The translations under genes and the position numbers were made by a program. The notes beneath the pieces are model-generated. The model searched no databases. It worked only from the letters and a program-made list of their open reading frames with translations, and was not told where the DNA came from. This document shows positions 17,792-26,780 of a stretch of 64,000 nt of DNA, in pieces. The first letter of the stretch is position 1, and each line of letters opens with the position of its first letter. This DNA is from Sphaerochaeta pleomorpha str. Grapes (lineage in GTDB: Bacteria; Spirochaetota; Spirochaetia; Sphaerochaetales; Sphaerochaetaceae): the NCBI RefSeq assembly GCF_000236685.1, contig NC_016633.1:1798001-1862000 (forward strand). Direction: 5' to 3'.

Positions 17792-18078
17792 CAAGAAAAC
17801 AAATCAACCTGATAATACAAGAAACAAGCAGTTCACCCTATCTGAGTGGGGAACTGCCGTATCGGTTGAAATATGACAGGTTTCAATATCTTACGGTGTA
17901 TGAAGCCGCTTCATTATTCGGCTTCAATCCCTCAGATTTCAAGGACTTCTTCGAAACCTATCCAGAGAAAATACCCCATGAGTTCTTTTCCGGTAGCATA
18001 GCCTTTACACGAAACGCCTTGGTAGTGTGGTATGCACATACGGCACTACCAATGATGAGAGAAGCATCAGGAGGATAA
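17779..18078 (+). CDS. Small protein of unknown function coupled to the HTH gene
   Basis: The 99-residue product starts MRYLTRKQINLIIQETSSSP and overlaps the last four codons of the HTH gene, so its translation probably depends on it. The middle, YLTVYEAASLFGFNPSDFKD, looks like a helix-turn-helix or excisionase-like fold, but I do not recognise a family. No signal peptide or membrane span is present. A strong terminator begins at its stop codon. If the (CA)14 tract slips, loss of coupling could also silence this gene. Confidence 0.6.
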   Translation: MRYLTRKQINLIIQETSSSPYLSGELPYRLKYDRFQYLTVYEAASLFGFNPSDFKDFFETYPEKIPHEFFSGSIAFTRNALVVWYAHTALPMMREASGG

Positions 18079-18122
18079 GAAAAGACATTTGCAGTCTTAC
18101 TGCATAGTCTTTTCTTATTTTT
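18075..18122 (+). terminator. Intrinsic terminator after the HTH two-gene unit
   Basis: ATAAGAAAAGAC (18075-18086) pairs perfectly with GTCTTTTCTTAT (18107-18118), with a smaller TGCAG/CTGCA hairpin inside, followed by a T-run. It ends the plus-strand HTH transcript. Confidence 0.85.
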
Positions 18123-18268
18123 CACTATTTATTCTTCTTTATTCTAAATTCTTCTCTATTCTCGCATCTTCTTTTATTTCATGTTTCTGTTTTCTTGCTT
18201 TGTTTAGGATTTCTTATATAACTTCCCAACCTAGGAAAGTTGAATCATACTCACTGCATTGGGTTAGG

Positions 18269-18335
18269 GATTGGCAAGGGTAGCAACACAGGTTTTCATC
18301 AGGTACTACATCGTATGCTGCTACCGTTGCCAATC
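18269..18335. repeat. Long inverted repeat downstream of the CapD-like gene
   Basis: GATTGGCAAGGGTAGCA (18269-18285) pairs with TGCTACCGTTGCCAATC (18319-18335) with one mismatch, around a 33-nt loop. It lies in the roughly 330-nt stretch between the terminator at 18122 and the CapD-like gene and has no adjacent T-run. The rest of that stretch is T-rich on the plus strand and holds no gene I can see. Confidence 0.6.
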
Positions 18336-18456
18336 AAGACCCTGTAAACAAATACTATACAGGATTTCAAAAATCACGGATTCTGATTTCTTACTTCCTA
18401 AATTCTTTACCTGTTCTTTTCTTGCTTTCTTTTGTTCACTTTCTTGGGTTCTCTTC

Positions 18457-20271
18457 TTACAGCACAAACGTACTGTGTTGGTACTTGAACTCGGGAACCA
18501 GTTGCTGGAGTTCTTGTAATAGACCTTCGGTGGTTGCCGTGTTGAGCGTGTCATAGATAGGCTGGAACATCTCGGGTTTCAAGACATGGTTCTCGAGCTT
18601 CGCCTTGAAGACCAGCTTGTCTTCTGTGGGGATGGTCTCGTCCTTGTTGGCCAGAAGCTCCTCGTAGAGCTTCTCACCGGGTCGTAGGCCCGTGATAATC
18701 ACCTGGCTTCTTCCGTCGCCATAGTACTTGACCAGTTTCTGGGCAAAGTCATAGATCCTTACCGGTTGACCCATGTCCAGGACCATAACCTCCCCGCCCT
18801 TGGCCATCGAGGCGGCTTTGAAGACGAGGCCTACGGCCTCGGGGATGGCCATGAAGTACCTAATGATATCCTTATGGGTCACTGTTATCGGTACGCCGGC
18901 CTTGATCTGGTCCATGAAGAGGGGGAGCATGCTCCCGCGGCTTCCCAGGACGTTGCCAAAGCGGACACAGACCATTTCGGTCTCTTCATTGGTCAGCATG
19001 CTCGCCAGCATCTCGACCACGCGCTTGGTGGCCCCCATGACGTTGGTCGGGTTCACTGCCTTGTCGGTGGAAATAACCACTACCCGCTCGACCTTGTGGT
19101 CGACTGCGCCCTTGAGCACATTGTAGGAACCGCCGATGTTGGTGGTGATGGCTTCCTCGGGATAGAGCTCCTGTAAAGGAACATGCTTGTAGGCAGCAGC
19201 GTGGAAGACCAGCTGCGGCTGGAACTTCTCATATATCTGGTTGATCTTCCTAGCGTTCTTGATGTCGCAGACAACAGGGACGATCAAATCACTCCATTCT
19301 TTCTGGTAGTTGTGCAGCCTCAGTGAGAGGTCATGCAGTTCAGTCTCATCGATATCGAGCAGAACCAGCTGCGCAGGTTCATAGGTAAGGAGCTGGCGGC
19401 AGATCTCGCTGCCAATGCTTCCGCCCGAGCCTGTTACCAGTACCCGCTTGCCCTTCACCATATCGGCAATCGGCTTCTTGTCTATGAAGGTAAGGGGACG
19501 GCCCAAAAGGTCTGGATAGTCGAGGTTACGCAGATCGAGCTCCTTGGCCCCCTGCTGAACCTCGAACAGGCTTGGAATGACCTTCACGTCGCAACCATGT
19601 TCCTTGGCAGCGTCCACGGCCTTGAACATATGTTCCTGGTCAATATTGGATATGGCAATGATCAAGACCTTTGCCTGGGTCTCAACCAACACCTCGCCCA
19701 AGGCCTCGGTGGTCCCGAGTACCCTTGTCCCCACGATGTAGGTTCCAAGAATTGCAGGGTCGTCGTCGACGAACCCTACGATATGGAAGGGAATGTTCCC
19801 CTTCTGGAACTGGCGCACGATTGTCGAGCCGAGCTCCCCGGCCCCATATACGACAGCCTTTGGCAAACCATTGGCATGGATAATATTCTTTCGGTTGAGA
19901 AAACTCCGGTAAACCACCCTGATACCCATGATGCACAGAAAAGAGGACCAGTCCATCACAATGAGGAACGGAATCCAAATTGAGGAAAAGGAATCGAGGA
20001 GGGCAACTAACAGAATGCCGAGGACGAACACCGGGACAAAACCCAAAAGCCCACGGCTGAGCAGGTCAAGCGAACTCTCACTGACCCGGATCTTGTAGAA
20101 CCGGACAACAAAGAGCAGCAAAAGTACTGACACACCATTGGCCAGGACAACCCTGTACAGCAATTCCGGCATAGCATGCAATACTATCCACGAAGAGAGA
20201 AACCCACAAAAGACCAGCAAAAAGGCGTCGATCGCCATAAGCGAAACTTGCCGCATCCTGCGTTTTCTCAT
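18457..20271 (-). CDS. CapD/WbpM-type nucleotide-sugar 4,6-dehydratase
   Basis: This 604-residue inner-membrane enzyme converts UDP-GlcNAc to a 4-keto-6-deoxy intermediate. It has four N-terminal membrane helices (residues about 10-125), a first CoA-binding-like Rossmann domain (VVYGAGELGSTIVRQFQKGN) and a catalytic SDR domain starting VLVTGSGGSIGSEICRQLL. The active site STDKAVNPTNVMGATKR has Met in place of the usual Tyr of Tyr-x3-Lys, as in WbpM and PglF. The aminotransferase at 15954 probably uses the product. A 330-nt leader separates it from the NusG paralog upstream. Confidence 0.92.
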   Translation of the reverse strand: MRKRRMRQVSLMAIDAFLLVFCGFLSSWIVLHAMPELLYRVVLANGVSVLLLLFVVRFYKIRVSESSLDLLSRGLLGFVPVFVLGILLVALLDSFSSIWIPFLIVMDWSSFLCIMGIRVVYRSFLNRKNIIHANGLPKAVVYGAGELGSTIVRQFQKGNIPFHIVGFVDDDPAILGTYIVGTRVLGTTEALGEVLVETQAKVLIIAISNIDQEHMFKAVDAAKEHGCDVKVIPSLFEVQQGAKELDLRNLDYPDLLGRPLTFIDKKPIADMVKGKRVLVTGSGGSIGSEICRQLLTYEPAQLVLLDIDETELHDLSLRLHNYQKEWSDLIVPVVCDIKNARKINQIYEKFQPQLVFHAAAYKHVPLQELYPEEAITTNIGGSYNVLKGAVDHKVERVVVISTDKAVNPTNVMGATKRVVEMLASMLTNEETEMVCVRFGNVLGSRGSMLPLFMDQIKAGVPITVTHKDIIRYFMAIPEAVGLVFKAASMAKGGEVMVLDMGQPVRIYDFAQKLVKYYGDGRSQVIITGLRPGEKLYEELLANKDETIPTEDKLVFKAKLENHVLKPEMFQPIYDTLNTATTEGLLQELQQLVPEFKYQHSTFVL

Positions 20272-20601
20272 CGTTCAGAACCTCTGTTTCTTGGAATTTG
20301 GATACAACTTCCCCAACCCAGATATACTGGGTATACAGGTAACTTTCTACGCTTCCTTGCCAGGACGAACCTACAGCAGAAAAGACTATAACTAAAATAT
20401 ATAACTATGATATGGAACTACTATTATGATGATGTACCCTTATCACAGTAGCAACAGAAGAATAGCATTCTTTTTATTCTGTGTAAACAATAAAAACATG
20501 CAAAACAGCCCCTCCAACACCCATAATAATATGCTATAAGCTATAATTACTAGCTATGAACCTATGCATTAAAGACTTATGACACACACCCAAGGTGTTC
20601 A
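20272..20601 (-). promoter_or_regulatory. 330-nt leader between the NusG paralog and the CapD-like gene
   Basis: This non-coding, AT-rich region lies at the head of the main polysaccharide gene set. On the transcribed strand it contains the hairpin ACCCAG-TATAT-CTGGGT at 20332-20316 and a further weak hairpin near AGCTAGTAATTATAGCT. NusG paralogs of the LoaP/RfaH type act through a short signal in the leader of their target operon. The 20316-20332 hairpin is the best candidate here, but no ops or dfn consensus was recognised. Confidence 0.45.
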
Positions 20602-21132
20602 TTATTTGTCAGAACCAATGAACTCAACCGGCATACTCACCCTTCTGACCACCCCGGCAAAATCGAACTCAACCAGAACCCTTGAACCACGGTGGTCAAT
20701 GCGAACAATGTTACCGTGTAAATTCATCAGAGGCCCTTCGGTTACCTTGATCGGCTCCCCTTCATTGAAAATAACCTTCGACGGTTTGATAACCCCGTTG
20801 TTCCCCATGATCCAGGCAGCATACTCCATGTCCGAAGCCTTCAGGCAGATCGACTTGTCAATGTTACGCAAGAACCCATAGGAACCGGGGATTCGTTCCA
20901 CATCGATCATCATCAAATCAAGCGACTGTGCAGAAGACAGCATCAGATACCCGGGAAGAATAGGCTGGTCGGTGACCATCTGTTTCCCTTTGCGCCGCTC
21001 GAACATCTTGCGCATAGGGAAAAAGACCCTCACATCGTTAAGGTCCCCCAACTCGCGGGTGAAGAATTTGTTGAGGTGGGCTCTGACCTTTGCCTCCCCC
21101 CCAGTTCTACAAGCAACACAGTAATAATTCAT
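20602..21132 (-). CDS. NusG paralog, transcription antiterminator (LoaP/RfaH type)
   Basis: This 176-residue protein has the two NusG domains. The N-terminal NGN domain starts YYCVACRTGGEAKVRAHLN and contains PILPGYLMLSS (the conserved PGY that contacts RNA polymerase). The C-terminal KOW domain reads VTEGPLMNLHGNIVRIDHRG. Housekeeping nusG normally sits with rplK/secE. This copy sits between aroE and a polysaccharide cluster, the usual position for specialised NusG proteins that let polymerase read through long operons. Its target is inferred to be the adjacent cluster. Confidence 0.85.
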   Translation of the reverse strand: MNYYCVACRTGGEAKVRAHLNKFFTRELGDLNDVRVFFPMRKMFERRKGKQMVTDQPILPGYLMLSSAQSLDLMMIDVERIPGSYGFLRNIDKSICLKASDMEYAAWIMGNNGVIKPSKVIFNEGEPIKVTEGPLMNLHGNIVRIDHRGSRVLVEFDFAGVVRRVSMPVEFIGSDK

Positions 21133-21168
21133 AATCGCCGATAGTACTCCACTTCCCTCTATTTGTCA

Positions 21169-22050
21169 TCAGATCGCAAAGGCCTCCTGCAAAGCCTTTC
21201 TCATCACGGCCTTGTTTGCCTGTACTCCTGTCCACATATCAATGGCAATGGCCCCCTGGTCAACAAGCATGCCAAGCCCGTCGATGCAAAGACAATCACG
21301 TTGTCGCGCTCTCTTGAGAAACAACGTTTCCACCGGATTGAATACAACATCACAGGCAATAAGTTGCTTTTTTGTTTTTTCAAACGAGACATCCAAGCAT
21401 TTATCGGGTGAAAATAGCCCGACAGAGGTAGCCTGCACCACAATATCAGCATCATTTGGTATGACATAGGTACCTAACCACTGCTCAATTGCAAGCCTTG
21501 TAGGGGAAACATTGTCCAACCGTTTTACCAGAGAAACAGCACGGTCAGACGTCCTGTTTACGATAGTCACCTCCCCTGCCCTAGCCAAAACCAGCTCGGT
21601 AGCAATGGAAGAAGCAGCCCCCCCGGCACCCAGAATTACCACTTTCTTGCCTGCCACTTCACCGCTCATCCTCTCAAGGGAAGACAAAAATCCTTTACCA
21701 TCGGTATTGTCCCCACTGTAAGTCCCGTCGCTTTGGCGGGTAATGCAGTTTACCGCATGACTGAGGATAGCAGCCTCACTGAGGTGGTCCAGGAACTCCA
21801 ACACAACTTGTTTGTGGGGCGCAGTTACATTGCCACCGGAAAACGCAAGAGACCGCAAGCCCCACATAGCACTTGCCAGTTCTTTTTTATCGACAGTACA
21901 CGTAATATAGCGGTAAGGCAAACCCATTGCCTGGAAAGCCTGTTCCACCATATGTTGCGTAGGATTCCCAACCACAGGATCCCCGATACAAAAGAACAAA
22001 GAGGGAAGCGGACCCTTCATCAAAGCATGCAGGAGGTACTTCTCATTCAT
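21169..22050 (-). CDS. aroE: Shikimate dehydrogenase
   Basis: This enzyme reduces 3-dehydroshikimate to shikimate with NADPH in aromatic amino-acid synthesis. The substrate domain has GDPVVGNPTQHMVEQAF and the catalytic GGNVTAPHKQVVLEF (Lys) with GDNTDGKGFLSSL (Asp). The NADP domain has VVILGAGGAASSIA and VNRTSDRA, and the C-terminal GLGMLVDQGAIAIDMWTG is conserved. The length of 293 residues is usual. It is the first gene of the leftward block and ends 36 nt before the NusG paralog, so the two are likely co-transcribed. Confidence 0.9.
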   Translation of the reverse strand: MNEKYLLHALMKGPLPSLFFCIGDPVVGNPTQHMVEQAFQAMGLPYRYITCTVDKKELASAMWGLRSLAFSGGNVTAPHKQVVLEFLDHLSEAAILSHAVNCITRQSDGTYSGDNTDGKGFLSSLERMSGEVAGKKVVILGAGGAASSIATELVLARAGEVTIVNRTSDRAVSLVKRLDNVSPTRLAIEQWLGTYVIPNDADIVVQATSVGLFSPDKCLDVSFEKTKKQLIACDVVFNPVETLFLKRARQRDCLCIDGLGMLVDQGAIAIDMWTGVQANKAVMRKALQEAFAI

Positions 22051-22297
22051 ATAACACTTCCTTATTACTTGGTGCCTTATGTTACACCCATTTAGCGGAA
22101 ACAGGAAGATTGTAGCAAATGGTATGACATAGGTTAAAAAATTTCCCTGCGTTTTGTATCTTTTATCAACATAATCGGTTATACTGCCGATGACAGATAT
22201 TTACTATTTGACAACGATGTATAGAGAATGCTTGACTCATTACTATGTTACAAAAACCTTAAGCAAGGAATATGCAAGGAGCCAATAGGAAAGACGC

Positions 22298-23032
22298 ATG
22301 GAAAGCAACCAAGAAGAAACAAACACACAATCTGAATACCTCTCCGCTACAGAGCTTTTGGATTTCAATACAGAATCAATCCAGGAACTCATAAAAGAAA
22401 AGGGTTGGAAGAAGATCCCTACGAAAACAGCAATCATTGGTGCTATCTATACCTTTGTCCGAGACGAGATACCCTTCGGTTACAACACGAGCCTACCAAT
22501 GAAAGCTTCAGCCATCCTTTCTGAAGGATATGGCCAGTGCATTACAAAGACAATTCTCCTAATGGCTCTCTTCAGGGCAATGGATATCCCCTGTAGGTAC
22601 CATGCATTCACTGTAGATAAAATCATTTTGCGGGGAATTCTCAAAGGCAGTGGATATTCGATGGCACCCAAACAACTGTATCATGGCTGGGTAGAAATCA
22701 AATTCAGACGAACCTGGATTCAGCTGGAAGGCCATATCGTCGACCGTCCCTACATTTTGAAACTCCAGTCTAAGTTTCAGAATTACATGGGTAGCTTCTA
22801 CGCCTACGGCCTTGCCGTGCTCAATTTCAAGAACCCCCCGATCAACTGGGAAGAGTCGCACACCTACGTACAGAAACGAGCAATTGAACAGGACTTCGGT
22901 ATTTTCAACAGTCCTGATGAGTTCTTTCTCGAATATCAGCAGGCAGCAAAACTTACAAAGAAATTCTGCTATCGCCATTTCATCCAGCCAAACATCAACA
23001 AGAACATCAGGGCGATCAGGGAAGCAGAATAA
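22298..23032 (+). CDS. Transglutaminase-like domain protein
   Basis: This 244-residue protein has no signal peptide. The transglutaminase-like core is visible as the Cys in ILSEGYGQCITKTILLMALF, the region of ARAMGIPCRYH type (FRAMDIPCRYHAF) and the His of LYHGWVEIKF. The third position, usually Asp in a WxxxD context, reads TWIQLEGHIVD, with Glu where Asp is expected, so activity as a protease-like enzyme is uncertain. It is transcribed alone, divergently from aroE, and followed by a terminator. Role unknown. Confidence 0.75.
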   Translation: MESNQEETNTQSEYLSATELLDFNTESIQELIKEKGWKKIPTKTAIIGAIYTFVRDEIPFGYNTSLPMKASAILSEGYGQCITKTILLMALFRAMDIPCRYHAFTVDKIILRGILKGSGYSMAPKQLYHGWVEIKFRRTWIQLEGHIVDRPYILKLQSKFQNYMGSFYAYGLAVLNFKNPPINWEESHTYVQKRAIEQDFGIFNSPDEFFLEYQQAAKLTKKFCYRHFIQPNINKNIRAIREAE

Positions 23033-23085
23033 AGAACAGAATTGGGAAAACAAGGGAAACCTGAGAAACCCATAAATTTACCAAG

Positions 23086-23120
23086 AGCCGCCTGGTCTTC
23101 TGCCAGACGGCTTTCTTTTT
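23086..23120 (+). terminator. Intrinsic terminator after the transglutaminase-like gene
   Basis: AGCCGCCTGG pairs with CCAGACGGCT, with one C/A mismatch and a 7-nt loop, followed by TTCTTTTT. Confidence 0.8.
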
Positions 23121-23424
23121 CCCCAGGCTCACCTCACAGACAAGCAAAACAGATCATCTACCCTTTTTGTAAAACCCCTCACTTTCCCCATTTCTTTGCT
23201 TACGTTCCTTCCCCCCACATCAGCATGTAATGTTTCAGGCCAACAGCAGAGCATGACTGTACCTGATACATATGGTTCAGATCTCCTCCCTTGTCTCCTA
23301 TCCAGGAAGCAAGGGAGAAAAGGGAAACAGACTGAAAGCAAAGAAAAGAGAAGAGAAAAAAAAGAAAAACGAAAGGAATGAAAAAACGAAACTCCTTTCT
23401 TATCAGTAGTATCTCTTACCACCC

Positions 23425-25260
23425 TCAATTCCACACAGCATACAGCGTGGTGTCTTCATTGGGCATTGTAAAGGGATCATTCTCTTGATAGGTAACTCCT
23501 GATCCATCTGCCTTTGTATTCCAGCCACCAAAGGTAAAGCCTGCTTTGACCAAAGGATCATTACTGTCATATCCCTGAGCTAAGGTTTTCATCCCTGCAA
23601 AAAGGTCTTCTGGTTCATTACAGGTTCCAGAATCAGCGCCATTGCTATCATAAGAAAGGATATAGAAGTAGATCGTAGTGATCCGCTCCACAGAAAAAAA
23701 TCCCTCAACCTTATAATTCCCAAGGGACGTAGTGCCTTCCTCTGCCCCCTCCTTGTCCATCCATATTTCCACAGAGTCTGCTACGAGGCTCCCTCGGATC
23801 TTCTCTCCAACATTCCCGCAGGAAGTTACAGAAACATGTAAGGGAAACGTTGTAAAAGCGGAAAGGTGTTCTGTCGGTGAAGAACCCATAAAATCCAAAG
23901 ACAACATCGCACTCCTATAAATCTGGTCCTCCCCTGGCTGTGTTACCTGTTCAAAGTCCCCCACGCAATCCTGTGGGATGAACAGCGAAGTATTCGCTAT
24001 ATAATCGGCTAAATCTCCCTCTTGAGCCAAGGCTGGAACATCAGTAGCCATAAACAGTAAACCACTGATATTTCCTGAAGTTGACACTATTTTACAGACA
24101 AAGGGAATTCCTTTTCCCTCCAATTCAGGTTGCCCAAGAAAGAATAGAGATCCAATCGCCCCACACTCATACGTAAGCACATAACGGTCGGTAGGCGTAT
24201 CAAGGGAGGTCAGCCGGAAGTACATATAACCATGCACATCCTCTGTTACCAGCAAAGAAGATGATTGTGATACCTTCGCCTCGGATGAGGAGACTATCAC
24301 ATCGACGGTATGGTACCCTCGTGAAAGGGAAGACCCATATATGAGGTCCTTTCCAGTCTCATCGACAACCTCTCCATCAACATACCAGGTGTAGGTTACC
24401 TCGAATTCTGGGTCAGTAGTGACAATGAACTGAACATCCATGCCTTCACTGACCTTTTTTGTTCTTGAAAACAGGCTTGCCGCAAAGGAAGCAGAAGTCT
24501 GAGCGGGAAACGAAAGCGTTCCTTGCAGATACCCTTCTTCCCAAGAAGCTTTACAAGCTCCTTCAGTAGTTGTGTTTGACTCAACGCTGAATGCTTGTCT
24601 CCTCTTCACCACTAGGGGGTTGTTCTCATTTGGAGATCCGTCAGACAAGGTGATGAGCAAGGTGTAATCCCCCACAGGAAGGGTTTTTTGGAACTCAGTC
24701 TTGCCTTGGACCGTATCGATCGTTGCTGCAAGGTCTTGCTCTGTATCGCTGCCCTCTTTGCAAAGACTCAGGGAAACCTGTGGGTCGGTCAAAGCAGCAG
24801 GGGGCCAAGAAACATGGAGGGCAAACAACCCCTCCTCTACAAACCCCTCTACCGTAATGGTTGTAGAATGCATGGTGTCAGGCTGAATGGAGACAGTAGC
24901 AACACCTTCCCCTACCGGTTGATTGTCACTATTTAGCCCAATCGCCGTAATTGTCCAGGTTCCGCAGCAAAGGTCAAGCGTTACCGCTTCATATTGGCTG
25001 GTTATACCAGAAAAACCCTTTCCCTCCGGGCCTATCCCAGAAAGTGTATAGGATACAATCTCCGCTTCCAGCGAAGAGGGTATCTCTTCTTCTTTTTCCA
25101 AGGTAACTGTAAGTATCCCTTGCTTTGGGCTCTCTTCATCAGGCGTTTCAATATTTGGCGTTTCTTCGCTTGGTATTTGTGGGTTTGCAGGTTCGCACCC
25201 GATAAACAAAGCCAGGACACACAAAACAACAACGAGCAGAATATTCTTCTTCTGAGACAT
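23425..25260 (-). CDS. Lipoprotein with C-terminal InlB-type repeat
   Basis: The 611-residue precursor has a lipoprotein signal (KKNILLVVVLCVLALFIGC, Cys about 22). A Pro/Glu-rich stretch follows, then several Ig-like beta segments with Gly/Thr-rich strands (for example TYTWYVDGEVVDETGKDL). The last 75 residues form a Listeria-Bacteroides (InlB B-type) repeat: YILSYDSNGAD, FTFGGWNTKADGSGVTY and MPNEDTTLYAVWN. It is probably anchored at the cell surface or in the periplasm. The domain plan is the same as in the protein at 26781, so the two are paralogs. Ligand unknown. Confidence 0.8.
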   Translation of the reverse strand: MSQKKNILLVVVLCVLALFIGCEPANPQIPSEETPNIETPDEESPKQGILTVTLEKEEEIPSSLEAEIVSYTLSGIGPEGKGFSGITSQYEAVTLDLCCGTWTITAIGLNSDNQPVGEGVATVSIQPDTMHSTTITVEGFVEEGLFALHVSWPPAALTDPQVSLSLCKEGSDTEQDLAATIDTVQGKTEFQKTLPVGDYTLLITLSDGSPNENNPLVVKRRQAFSVESNTTTEGACKASWEEGYLQGTLSFPAQTSASFAASLFSRTKKVSEGMDVQFIVTTDPEFEVTYTWYVDGEVVDETGKDLIYGSSLSRGYHTVDVIVSSSEAKVSQSSSLLVTEDVHGYMYFRLTSLDTPTDRYVLTYECGAIGSLFFLGQPELEGKGIPFVCKIVSTSGNISGLLFMATDVPALAQEGDLADYIANTSLFIPQDCVGDFEQVTQPGEDQIYRSAMLSLDFMGSSPTEHLSAFTTFPLHVSVTSCGNVGEKIRGSLVADSVEIWMDKEGAEEGTTSLGNYKVEGFFSVERITTIYFYILSYDSNGADSGTCNEPEDLFAGMKTLAQGYDSNDPLVKAGFTFGGWNTKADGSGVTYQENDPFTMPNEDTTLYAVWN

Positions 25261-25802
25261 GGGTTCATCCCTCCATCAGATTTATAGACATAAGAAGCTA
25301 CTCCAACGATATAATCGTGGAGAATTACAAAATATGGCTAAGAGGATGTCGGAGCAGGAAGAAGAGGATAGGTGAAATGAAGCAAGCTTGAAAAAGTGTT
25401 TCGCCTTTTCCAAAATCTTTTCAATATATTGCTTGCAAATACAATGTATTGAGCATCCTCGCGACACTCACTGTAGTAGTGATATCTTGGTAAGCCAATC
25501 CTGAAAGTTGTTATTATTTTATTTACATACCGATAGTTACATATATTTATTCTATTCTGGTCTCCCAGTACTGGAATTAAAAACCCCAAGAACAAGGGTC
25601 AGTCCAATAAAAAGGAAGCTGACTAGGCAGGGAAGAAAAGCGATGTTGCAGGCCTGAAAAAGAAGAGTTGCAGGCAGATATCAGACAGCTATTCGAAGGC
25701 CTTGGGAAAAGCAACCTGTAAAGACAGATCATCATTGGAATAAAAAAACATTTCAAACCTTTCTAAAACACAGGTATACTGCTGGTCAGAAAAGGAAAAG
25801 CC
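25261..25802. other. 542-bp intergenic region, divergent promoters
   Basis: This region lies between two divergent genes for exported proteins. Apart from the expected promoter space and an A-run before the plus-strand gene I see no gene, repeat or RNA structure here. Confidence 0.5.
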
Positions 25803-26507
25803 ATGAAAAAACCGGGACTGTTTCTCCTCATGTTTCTCATATCGCTCTCTGCTCTGGCAGCACAGGATGTGATCGTATTATCGAATGGAACCATATTCAC
25901 TGCTGAGGTGCTCTCCTACGATGCAAAAACAACACTCACAGTCCAACTACCTGACAAAGTGGTCAAAGAATATCGAAGTAGTGAGGTCCTGGCAATTCGG
26001 ACAGGACTTGCCATCAACTCCCTGATTACCCAAACCTTTTCGCCTGCCTGGGAGCAGATCACCTACACCAAGGGGACAAGGGCAAACGGCTATTACATTC
26101 CTTCCCGATTTACCTGGAGAGGGGAACGATATTCCATGGAAACCCAATGGGGAATGGAAAGCCAGGTCTTTGAGTTTTTCCAAACCCTGGAAGCAGAGAA
26201 GCCAAAGCTTGACGATGAAACCAAAGCCCTCATTGCAGAACTCAAGGCTCGTATGATTCGACAGAATCAACTGGTGACCGGTGGATTGCTCAGTGAAGCT
26301 GCAGGACTCATCCTCACCTTGGTACCTTTCTTTGTCATGGAAGACAGTGTCGATCCTGTTGTTATTCCCGATTGGGCACTCTGGGTAGGTGTCGGGGGAA
26401 TAACGCTCAATGTAGCAGGTCTTGGGATGATGGCTTCCCAGCTGTTCGTTGACTATGAAAGCTATCTGCCTAGGATTGCCGAGTCCTACAACCGCCATCT
26501 CTTCTGA
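25803..26507 (+). CDS. Exported protein of unknown function with membrane helices
   Basis: This 234-residue protein has a Sec signal peptide (LFLLMFLISLSALAAQD, cleavage after AAA-type LAA). A beta-rich segment follows (VIVLSNGTIFTAEVLSYDAK), resembling the short SH3-like domains of spirochaete periplasmic proteins. Near the C-terminus are two hydrophobic stretches (LLSEAAGLILTLVPFFV and ALWVGVGGITLNVAGLGMM). It lies between two paralogous lipoprotein genes pointing away from or towards it. I do not recognise a named family. Confidence 0.65.
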   Translation: MKKPGLFLLMFLISLSALAAQDVIVLSNGTIFTAEVLSYDAKTTLTVQLPDKVVKEYRSSEVLAIRTGLAINSLITQTFSPAWEQITYTKGTRANGYYIPSRFTWRGERYSMETQWGMESQVFEFFQTLEAEKPKLDDETKALIAELKARMIRQNQLVTGGLLSEAAGLILTLVPFFVMEDSVDPVVIPDWALWVGVGGITLNVAGLGMMASQLFVDYESYLPRIAESYNRHLF

Positions 26508-26675
26508 TCCAAAATTCAGTATTCAATTCTTTCTGAATAATCGTAACAAACCGCCTTTTCTGCAGGACGGTAGTTAGCCGTTACCGCAAAGAGGGCATAG
26601 GGTTTCCCTTTTTCCAGCGTTGCTGAGGGGCAGCCTTGGCAAGCTTTGAAACGCCGCCCTTTTCGCTTCTTGCAT

Positions 26676-26735
26676 AAAAAAGAGGCTGTCCAAGTGTCAG
26701 ACTTTCATCATGACTCTTGAAACAGCCTCCTTTTG
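26676..26735. terminator. Bidirectional terminator between convergent genes
   Basis: GAGGCTGT (26682-26689) pairs with ACAGCCTC (26722-26729), with additional pairing inside. There are A residues on the left and T residues on the right, so it can serve both the plus gene ending at 26507 and the minus gene ending at 26781. The hairpin at 45263-45308 shares its core. Confidence 0.75.
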
Positions 26736-26780
26736 GGATAGGCAGGCCATCACATATAATTGTGCAGACCTATTTGAATC

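Noticed and set aside
18766-19983. Long plus-strand open frames of 117-216 codons inside the CapD-like gene
   Set aside because: They are antisense to a gene with complete motifs; the length follows from its GC-rich codons.
23303-23390. Purine-rich tract (AAGGGAGAAAAGGG and following) as a regulatory H-DNA element
   Set aside because: The tract lacks mirror symmetry and is interrupted; only base composition is unusual.
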